Shown here piece after piece: positions 1-4,453 of a DNA stretch of 5,829 nt. The DNA comes from Anaerolineae bacterium. Lineage in GTDB: Bacteria > Chloroflexota > Anaerolineae > B4-G1 > SLSP01. The position numbers and the translations under genes are program-made. The stretch's first letter is position 1. Each line of letters starts with the position of its first letter. The notes under the pieces are model-generated. The model was not told the DNA's origin, did no database searches, and saw nothing but the letters and a program-made list of their open reading frames with translations. Location of the stretch: assembly GCA_016927095.1 (NCBI GenBank), contig JAFGNI010000593.1, positions 1 to 5,829 on the forward strand. Reading direction: 5' to 3'.

Positions 1-22
1 CAACGGTCCAGCTGATACCTGT

Positions 23-30
23 GAGGAGGA
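23..30 (+). promoter_or_regulatory. Ribosome binding site of the first gene
   Basis: GAGGAGGA lies six bases before the ATG at 37 and contains the GGAGG core. It supports 37 as the true start of the isomerase/epimerase-like gene. The 22 bases before it are too few to show a promoter or the end of an upstream gene. Confidence 0.8.
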
Positions 31-36
31 CTGAAC

Positions 37-933
37 ATGGACGATGGCGGTGAAAACTACCATTGGTTGATTGGTTGCGGTTCATTGACCTGGCCGCGGG
101 ATATGGACCGTGACCAAGTGTGGGCGGAGATCCGTGATGCCGGCTACGATGGGTTGCCGGTCGGCCCCGGCCTGGGCAGCAGCGTGGAGGTACTCGCGCG
201 TTGCGAGCGCTTCTCCCTTAAGCCGGCACCGGGCTACCTGTCGGGCAACTTCTGGAAGCCCGAGGAAGAGGCCGATATCCTCGCACGCGCCGAGACCTAC
301 GGGGCGTTCATCCAGGCCGTAGGGTGTACGGAGCTCTACCTGGGGCCTGGCGGCTTTGAGGGCTACGTGACGGCGTCAGGCCTGAACCGCCGCCAGCTTG
401 CGGGGCACGTGCGAGCCGAGGACATGATGACGGATGATGAGTTTGAGCAGTTTGCCAAAGCCGTGAACACGGTTGGCGAGATCACGCTCAAGTACGGGGT
501 GCGCAGTTGCTTCCATAACCACGTGGGCAGCGTGATCGAGACTCGTGAGGAGATCGATCGTCTCTTCGGCATGGTGGATCGTGACCTGGTCTACCAAGGC
601 CCAGACATCGGCCATCTGCTCTGGGCCGGGGCTGATCCGGTGCAGTTCTGCGAAGACTACGCAGCGGACATCGTTTCGGTGCATATCAAAGACATCGCCC
701 GGGACGTGTTGCAGCAGGGCGTTGAGGCGGCATGGGACTACGGGCAGTTCTCAGAAGCCGGCATCTTCGCCGAGTTGGGTGAGGGCTGCGTCGACTTCCC
801 CGCGATCTTCGCCATCCTGAGAGCTGCTGGCTACGAGGGATGGATCATCGTCGAGACCGATCGCACGACGAAGGCGACCGCCTTTGAGAGCGCCAAGATC
901 AGCCGGGCATATCTGGCGAGTCTCGGGCTCTAG
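37..933 (+). CDS. Sugar phosphate isomerase/epimerase-like TIM-barrel protein (IolE/IolI superfamily)
   Basis: This 298-residue protein has the usual length and motif order of the xylose-isomerase-like TIM-barrel superfamily (COG1082, AP endonuclease 2-type fold), which includes inosose dehydratase IolE and isomerase IolI. Visible motifs are FHNHVGS (159-165), GPDIGH (188-193), SVHIKD (214-219), a GEG..DF segment (248-254) and IVETD (271-275). By spacing to IolI, D190, H216 and E273 are likely divalent-metal ligands; the D-to-H distance of 26 residues is the same. The first IolI ligand (a Glu) seems to be replaced by the histidines at 160/162, as in IolE-like proteins. No signal peptide or membrane segment is present, so it should be cytoplasmic. 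It probably isomerises, epimerises or dehydrates a sugar, inositol or keto-sugar; the substrate cannot be read from sequence. It lies 91 bases before a sugar isomerase-like gene in the same orientation and may share its operon. Confidence 0.85.
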   Translation: MDDGGENYHWLIGCGSLTWPRDMDRDQVWAEIRDAGYDGLPVGPGLGSSVEVLARCERFSLKPAPGYLSGNFWKPEEEADILARAETYGAFIQAVGCTELYLGPGGFEGYVTASGLNRRQLAGHVRAEDMMTDDEFEQFAKAVNTVGEITLKYGVRSCFHNHVGSVIETREEIDRLFGMVDRDLVYQGPDIGHLLWAGADPVQFCEDYAADIVSVHIKDIARDVLQQGVEAAWDYGQFSEAGIFAELGEGCVDFPAIFAILRAAGYEGWIIVETDRTTKATAFESAKISRAYLASLGL

Positions 934-944
934 GAGCGCTAGAG

Positions 945-980
945 CGTTTCGACGTTCAAACGTTCAAACGTTCAAACGTC
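945..980. repeat. 8-bp tandem repeat (CGTTCAAA x3 plus a partial copy) with operator-like symmetry
   Basis: CGTTCAAA occurs three times in tandem at 953-960, 961-968 and 969-976, followed by CGTC. Each CG junction sits in a partial dyad, GTTnnAACGTTnnAAC. The left edge, 945-962, forms a second dyad, CGTTTNNACGTNNAAACG, matching at 14 of 18 positions. Palindromes centred on CG are typical of LacI-family operators, which often control sugar genes, so this could be an operator array in the 91-base gap before the isomerase gene. It could equally be a dispersed intergenic repeat without regulatory function. The repeats are seen directly; the operator role is inference. Confidence 0.6.
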
Positions 981-1013
981 AAGACAGAGAAAGCTGTCGA
1001 GCATATCTAGTCT

Positions 1014-1019
1014 AGGAGA
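1014..1019 (+). promoter_or_regulatory. Ribosome binding site of the sugar isomerase-like gene
   Basis: AGGAGA lies five to six bases before the ATG at 1025 and fixes that start codon. No convincing promoter boxes could be picked out in the gap upstream of it. Confidence 0.7.
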
Positions 1020-1024
1020 AACCT

Positions 1025-2476
1025 ATGCCTAACGACGTAACTGTGAAGATTGGTTTTGTGCCGTCTTACCGTTTCCGGCACACGCCATGGGTCAAGAAGA
1101 TGCGGGACGATAGCCTCGTGGCGTTCGCGAAGGTCGGGGGGATGGACATTGTGGTCCCCCAACCCTCGCCAGACGAGAGGACCGTCGACCCTGTGAAAGG
1201 CCTGACGCCCCACGGGACCGTGTCGGGGCTGGATGAGGGCGAGGCTGTGGCGGCGTACTTGCGGCGGGAGGGGGTCGATGGGGTGATACTCTGTCCCCTC
1301 GACTTCGGCGACGAGCGCTCCGCGGTGAAGGTCGCCGAGACGCTGGGTGTGCCGGTCCTGCTTTACGCGACTAAGGAACCGCCCGGTCGCGATGATCCGG
1401 GCCTGAGCCGGGTCTCTGACTCCTATTGCGGCAACCTCTCGATGGCCTCGGGGCTCTATCGACGGAAGATCCCCTTCCGCTATGCTGGTCTCTTCTTTCC
1501 CGACGAACCCGGTCTCCTAGCCGAAGTGCAAGACTTCGTGCGGGCCGTTGCCGTAGCCAAAGGACTGCGAGGAGCGCGCATCGGCCAGATTGGTGTGCGC
1601 CCGGGCACCTTCGAGACGGTGGGCTACGATGAGGTGGCGATGATCCAGAAGTTCGGGCAGAACATGATCTACGCCAACCTCTCGGACATCACGTCGAAAG
1701 CCTTGGCCTATGCCGATGATGACCCCGAGGTGTTGGCGACGATCGAGGATTTTCGCGCCTCCTACGCTGAGATCAGCGTCTCCGATCACTATCTGCTGCA
1801 GGCTTCCAAGCTTGAGCTGGCCCTGACGGACTTTTGGAACACCAACAAGCTGTCGGCGATGACGATGCAATGTTGGCCCTCCATCCAACGCCTGATGGGC
1901 ATCTCGGTCTGCAATAGCTACGGTCGGATGACGGGAAAAGGGATGCTCACATCGTGCGAAAACGATGTGCTTGGCGCGCTGTCGATGCTGATCTGCCACC
2001 GCGTGGCCTTGGGCGAGACCGTGCCGCACTTCATCGACTGGACGATCCGCCACCGCGATAACCCCAACCAGCTCCTGGCGTGGCACTGCGGTAACGCCCC
2101 CACCTGCCTGGCTGCTGATCCATCCAAGGTAGCGCTGCGTTCGCGAGGTGATATGACTGGCTGTGAGCCGGTGCCCGAGGAGGACCGCCAGGCGGGGTTG
2201 GCTCAGTTCCAGCTCAAGCCGGGGCCGGTCACTTTCGTGCGACTTGCCGAGTATGACGAGGCCTGGAAGATGCTCATCGCCACCGGTGAGATCCAGCCGA
2301 GCGACGAAACCTTAGCCGGCACCTGGTCGTGGGTGGAGGTTGCTGACCACGACAAGCTCTACCGCACCTTGGTGGAGGAGGGCTTCATCCACCACGCCAG
2401 CATGATCCACGGCGACTACACCCAGGCGCTGCGCCAGGTCTGCAAGTTCCTCGATATCGAGGCCGTTGTCGTATAG
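1025..2476 (+). CDS. L-fucose/L-arabinose isomerase-like protein (COG2407-type)
   Basis: The 483-residue product resembles the L-fucose/D-arabinose/L-arabinose isomerase superfamily, metal-dependent (usually Mn2+) enzymes that interconvert aldoses and ketoses. The N-terminal region (7-115) reads as a Rossmann-like domain, with the segment GVDGVILCPLDFGDE at 83-97. The central part holds a conserved-looking block, MTMQCWPSIQRLMGI (279-293), followed by MLTSCENDVLGALSM (307-321), FIDW (336-339) and WHCGNAP (353-359). The C-terminal domain ends with FIHHASMIHGDYTQAL (454-469). By analogy with E. coli FucI (Glu337, Asp361, His528), candidate metal ligands are E312, D338 and a histidine in the 456-462 cluster. 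The protein is shorter than FucI (about 590 residues), as is common for COG2407 members. It has no signal peptide and should be cytoplasmic. Exact substrate is unknown; fucose, arabinose or another released sugar are all possible. The neighbouring glycosidases support a catabolic role. Confidence 0.85.
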   Translation: MPNDVTVKIGFVPSYRFRHTPWVKKMRDDSLVAFAKVGGMDIVVPQPSPDERTVDPVKGLTPHGTVSGLDEGEAVAAYLRREGVDGVILCPLDFGDERSAVKVAETLGVPVLLYATKEPPGRDDPGLSRVSDSYCGNLSMASGLYRRKIPFRYAGLFFPDEPGLLAEVQDFVRAVAVAKGLRGARIGQIGVRPGTFETVGYDEVAMIQKFGQNMIYANLSDITSKALAYADDDPEVLATIEDFRASYAEISVSDHYLLQASKLELALTDFWNTNKLSAMTMQCWPSIQRLMGISVCNSYGRMTGKGMLTSCENDVLGALSMLICHRVALGETVPHFIDWTIRHRDNPNQLLAWHCGNAPTCLAADPSKVALRSRGDMTGCEPVPEEDRQAGLAQFQLKPGPVTFVRLAEYDEAWKMLIATGEIQPSDETLAGTWSWVEVADHDKLYRTLVEEGFIHHASMIHGDYTQALRQVCKFLDIEAVVV

Positions 2477-2486
2477 CGACAGGGGA

Positions 2487-2597
2487 CAAGGGATAAGGGA
2501 ACAGGAATAGGGGCAAGGGGGAGAGGGCAGGCAATCTCGCTTCATCAGATCGGTCTGCCCTATCTCCTTTCCCTGTTCCCCTATCCCTTATCCCTTG
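2487..2597. repeat. Long imperfect inverted repeat with a purine-rich left arm, between isomerase and GH5 genes
   Basis: The left arm (2487-2530) and right arm (2555-2597) are near-complementary over about 44 bases around a 24-base centre. The outer 14 bases are perfectly complementary (CAAGGGATAAGGGA against its reverse complement), and the inner ends GGGCAG/CTGCCC also match. The middle of the arms is similar but shifted and imperfect. The left arm is almost all purine with several G runs. The element starts 10 bases after the isomerase stop codon and ends 5 bases before the GH5 Shine-Dalgarno. In RNA it could fold into a large hairpin and act as an attenuator or processing site. It may also be a dispersed MITE-like intergenic repeat. 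It is not a classic intrinsic terminator, because no T tract follows. Confidence 0.75.
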
Positions 2598-2602
2598 CAA
2601 AT

Positions 2603-2610
2603 AAAGGAGG
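2603..2610 (+). promoter_or_regulatory. Ribosome binding site of the GH5 gene, with long spacing
   Basis: AAAGGAGG is a near-perfect Shine-Dalgarno, but it sits 12 bases before the ATG at 2623, longer than the usual 5-9. No closer in-frame start exists, and the next candidate (GTG at 2635) would be still further away, so 2623 is retained. It lies just outside the right arm of the inverted repeat and would not be buried by that hairpin. Confidence 0.65.
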
Positions 2611-2622
2611 CTACAGACACAG

Positions 2623-3648
2623 ATGATATTCCGCGTGAAGTGCGGCACCAATATCTCTCACTGGTTGAGTCAGAGTACCCGCCGCGGAGCGGATCGGCGG
2701 AACTTCTTCACCCAAGCCGACGTGCAGAGGATCGCCGAGATGGGAGGTGGCAAGCTCGACCATATCCGGCTGCCCATCGATGAGGAGCAGATGTGGGATC
2801 CTGACGGCAATCGCCACCGCAAGGCATTCGAACTGCTTGATGCTGCCTTGGACTGGTGTGCAGCTGCAGGGTTGAAGGTCATCGTCGACCTACACCTGCT
2901 ACGAACCCATCATTTCCTCGATGAGGAAGATCCCCTGTTGTTCGCAGACCCGCGCGAGGAGGAGCGATTCGCCGGGCTATGGCGCGACCTCTCGTCGCAT
3001 CTGGACGACAGGCCGACGGAGAGCGTGGCCTACGAGCTACTGAACGAGGCCGTGGCCCGCGATGCGAACGATTGGAACCGCGTGGCGATGGCTGCCTACC
3101 ATGCCATCCGCGAACAAGAACCCGAACGCACCATTGTCCTAGGGTCGAACTGGTTCAACCAGCCCCACACCTTTCGGGAGCTGCGCGTCCCCGAGGATGA
3201 CGACACTATTTTGACCTTCCACTACTACTTCCCCATGTTCATCACCCACTACACCGCACGCTGGTGGGCGGGCGGTGGGTCCTACCAAGGCCCGATCCAC
3301 TATCCCGGATCGCCTATCGCTGCAGAGGATCTGGCCTTGCTCGATCCCGCCTTCCGCGCTGAGATCGAGGCGAATGACTGGAACCGGCCCTTCGGACGAG
3401 AGGCGATGATTGAGGACCTGGCGCAACCGCTGGCAGTGCGAGCGGAAATCGACCTACCGCTCTACTGCGGTGAGTTCGGCTGCTACGACCGCACGCCTAC
3501 CCCGCTCCGCCTGGCATGGTATCGAGACATCCTCGCCGTCTTCGACGCCTATGACATCGCTTGGGCCAACTGGGACTACAAAGGCGCCTTTGGCCTCGTC
3601 GACCAGAATGGAGACGAAACCCCAATCGCCGAAGTGCTGCTCAGCTGA
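2623..3648 (+). CDS. Glycoside hydrolase family 5 (cellulase-superfamily) enzyme, predicted intracellular
   Basis: The 341-residue protein has the ordered motifs of a GH5 TIM barrel, a retaining endo- or exo-glycosidase family. They are GTNISHWLSQ near the N-terminus (8-17), HIRLPID (47-53, conserved Arg49), VDLH (88-91), YELLNEAV (137-144) with acid/base Glu142 after Asn141, FHYYFP (199-204), LYCGEFGCY (280-288) with nucleophile Glu284, and the terminal WANWDYKGAFGLVD (314-327). All catalytic-site residues expected for the family are present, and the length is that of a bare catalytic domain without carbohydrate-binding modules. There is no signal peptide, so it probably acts in the cytoplasm on imported oligosaccharides. 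GH5 covers beta-glucanases, beta-mannanases, beta-mannosidases and beta-glucosidases. A mannose-containing substrate fits the nearby alpha-mannosidase but is inference. The stop codon is followed two bases later by a REP-like hairpin. Confidence 0.92.
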   Translation: MIFRVKCGTNISHWLSQSTRRGADRRNFFTQADVQRIAEMGGGKLDHIRLPIDEEQMWDPDGNRHRKAFELLDAALDWCAAAGLKVIVDLHLLRTHHFLDEEDPLLFADPREEERFAGLWRDLSSHLDDRPTESVAYELLNEAVARDANDWNRVAMAAYHAIREQEPERTIVLGSNWFNQPHTFRELRVPEDDDTILTFHYYFPMFITHYTARWWAGGGSYQGPIHYPGSPIAAEDLALLDPAFRAEIEANDWNRPFGREAMIEDLAQPLAVRAEIDLPLYCGEFGCYDRTPTPLRLAWYRDILAVFDAYDIAWANWDYKGAFGLVDQNGDETPIAEVLLS

Positions 3649-3650
3649 TG

Positions 3651-3683
3651 ACCTTCCGGGTTGCTCCGGGCAACCCGGAAGGT
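3651..3683 (+). repeat. REP-like palindrome copy 1, loop TCCGG
   Basis: A perfect 14-bp stem (3651-3664 with 3670-3683, ACCTTCCGGGTTGC and its complement) encloses the 5-base loop TCCGG. It begins two bases after the GH5 stop codon, so it lies in the 3' end of that mRNA and could protect it from exonucleases or weaken readthrough. No T tract follows, so it is not a standard intrinsic terminator. Strand is assigned from the asymmetric loop. Confidence 0.95.
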
Positions 3684-3721
3684 GATTTCGGCTAGTCGAT
3701 AGCATACGGGAGGGGAGTCCC

Positions 3722-3752
3722 CCTTCCGGGTTGCTTTGGGCAACCCGGAAGG
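3722..3752 (+). repeat. REP-like palindrome copy 2, loop TTTGG
   Basis: A perfect 13-bp stem (3722-3734 with 3740-3752) has the same sequence as copy 1 but the loop is TTTGG. By loop pattern (TYYGG) it points the same way as copy 1, 38 bases downstream. It ends five bases before the Shine-Dalgarno of the RAYT gene, so a hairpin here could influence translation or transcription of that gene. Confidence 0.95.
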
Positions 3753-3757
3753 TCAGT

Positions 3758-3763
3758 GGGAGA
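3758..3763 (+). promoter_or_regulatory. Ribosome binding site deciding the RAYT start
   Basis: GGGAGA lies six bases before the ATG at 3770. It favours that start over an in-frame TTG at 3731, which lies inside the stem of palindrome copy 2 and would add 13 residues unlike family members. Confidence 0.7.
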
Positions 3764-3769
3764 ACGTGC

Positions 3770-4348
3770 ATGCCAAGACGACAACTCGTTTTCGTGGCTG
3801 AGTGCTACTATCATGTCTACAACCGAGGTGTGAATCACGCACCGGTATTCTTTGGCGCCAGGAATTACGTCTACTTCCTCAGACTGCTCAAACAGAACGT
3901 CGAGCGATATGAGGTCGCTGTGACAGCATACTGCTTGATGCCCAACCACTATCATCTGCTGATCAGACCGGCATCGGACGACGGCGTACGACGACTGATG
4001 AAGAGCTTGGCTGGCTCATACGTGCAAGCCGTCAACCTGGAACTCGGACGCAACGGCTCGTTGTTTGAGGGGCGGTTTCGTGCCGTATGGGTCGATCGTG
4101 AAGCATATCTGATGCACTTGGCGCGCTACATACACTTGAATCCCGTTGAGGCGAAGTTGGTTTCGCGACCTGAGGAATGGGCCTACTCGAATTACCGGGA
4201 CGTGATTGGGCTGCGATGCGGTATGCTCAAGGACACAACCTTGGTGCCCGGCCTTTTTGAGCAGGGCCAGGCGTATCGCTCGTTCGTGGAGGAAGGCATA
4301 AGCGAAGCCGACACGCCCGGTGATCTGGAAGCGTATTGGCTAGACTGA
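3770..4348 (+). CDS. REP-associated tyrosine transposase (RAYT; HUH/Y1, IS200/IS605-related)
   Basis: The 192-residue product has the hallmarks of the Y1 HUH endonuclease transposase family in its RAYT branch. They are YYHVYNRGVN near the N-terminus (13-22), the metal-binding HUH motif in MPNHYHLLI (57-65; H60 and H62), GSLFEGRFRAV (96-106), and the catalytic tyrosine Y120 in ARYIHLNPV (118-126), followed by EEWAYSNY (135-142). Such enzymes cut single-stranded DNA at REP hairpins through a 5'-phosphotyrosine bond. The gene is intact with all catalytic residues, so it is probably active or recently so. Rows 3781-3960 are about 48-52% GC by hand count, against about 67% for a row in the preceding gene, which suggests a separate origin. 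It is flanked on both sides by matching palindromes, its likely substrates. Its stop codon is three bases before copy 3. RAYTs are usually single-copy and vertically maintained rather than highly mobile. Confidence 0.93.
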   Translation: MPRRQLVFVAECYYHVYNRGVNHAPVFFGARNYVYFLRLLKQNVERYEVAVTAYCLMPNHYHLLIRPASDDGVRRLMKSLAGSYVQAVNLELGRNGSLFEGRFRAVWVDREAYLMHLARYIHLNPVEAKLVSRPEEWAYSNYRDVIGLRCGMLKDTTLVPGLFEQGQAYRSFVEEGISEADTPGDLEAYWLD

Positions 4349-4351
4349 GAA

Positions 4352-4382
4352 CCTTCCGGGTTGCCCGGAGCAACCCGGAAGG
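4352..4382 (-). repeat. REP-like palindrome copy 3, inverted, loop CCGGA
   Basis: The 13-bp stem (4352-4364 with 4370-4382) is identical to that of the other copies, but the loop CCGGA is the reverse complement of TCCGG. The element is therefore inverted relative to copies 1 and 4. It starts three bases after the RAYT stop codon and has no following T tract. Together with copy 4, 21 bases away, it forms an inverted pair of the BIME type. Confidence 0.93.
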
Positions 4383-4403
4383 AAAAGCAGTTCGTGCCGC
4401 AGC

Positions 4404-4434
4404 TCTTCCGGGTTGCTCCGGGCAACCCGGAAGA
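4404..4434 (+). repeat. REP-like palindrome copy 4, loop TCCGG, with a compensatory stem change
   Basis: A 13-bp perfect stem (4404-4416 with 4422-4434) encloses loop TCCGG. The outermost pair is T-A where the other copies have C-G; both arms changed together, so pairing is kept. It ends eight bases before the Shine-Dalgarno of the alpha-mannosidase gene, so it lies in that gene's probable 5' leader if transcription comes from upstream. Confidence 0.93.
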
Positions 4435-4442
4435 TAGAACCC

Positions 4443-4450
4443 GGGAGGTG
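4443..4450 (+). promoter_or_regulatory. Ribosome binding site of the alpha-mannosidase gene
   Basis: GGGAGGTG contains the GGAGG core, five bases before the ATG at 4454, and is the strongest site in the window. An in-frame GTG at 4448 overlaps it and is therefore not a plausible start. Confidence 0.8.
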
Positions 4451-4453
4451 ATA

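Larger units (their letters stand above)
3651..4434 (+). mobile_element. REP/RAYT module: transposase-like gene flanked by two pairs of palindromes
   Basis: A HUH/Y1 transposase-like gene (3770-4348) lies between two palindromes on its left (3651-3683, 3722-3752) and two on its right (4352-4382, 4404-4434). All four share the stem CTTCCGGGTTGC/GCAACCCGGAAG. This is the layout of REP-associated tyrosine transposase loci, in which the enzyme, related to IS200/IS605 transposases, recognises and is thought to spread the REP hairpins. No target-site duplication or terminal inverted repeat of a conventional IS is seen, as expected for this class. The module separates the GH5 and GH38 genes. The outer limits given are the outer palindromes; true boundaries are unknown. 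Confidence 0.85.

Noticed and set aside
934..1024. Sigma-70-type promoter before the isomerase gene
   Set aside because: A TATCTA-like box near 1004 can be found, but no matching -35 element at proper spacing, so I do not call it.
1517..2086. Minus-strand open frame of 189 codons within the sugar isomerase-like gene
   Set aside because: It lies fully antisense to a gene with clear family motifs, has no family resemblance, and long antisense frames are common in high-GC DNA.
2487..2597. Riboswitch leader for the GH5 gene
   Set aside because: The structure is one long low-complexity G/A-rich inverted repeat with no recognisable aptamer core.
3651..3683. Intrinsic (Rho-independent) terminator after the GH5 gene
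   Set aside because: The stem is strong but no T tract follows, and the same hairpin occurs four times around the RAYT, including before genes, so it is better explained as a REP-like element.
3731..3769. Upstream TTG start that would lengthen the RAYT by 13 residues
   Set aside because: The TTG is inside the stem of palindrome copy 2 and has no Shine-Dalgarno, whereas ATG 3770 has GGGAGA at good spacing and begins like other family members.
3651..4434. CRISPR array
   Set aside because: Only four palindromic repeats occur, unevenly spaced (21-bp and 38-bp gaps and a gene between), one is inverted, and no cas genes are present.
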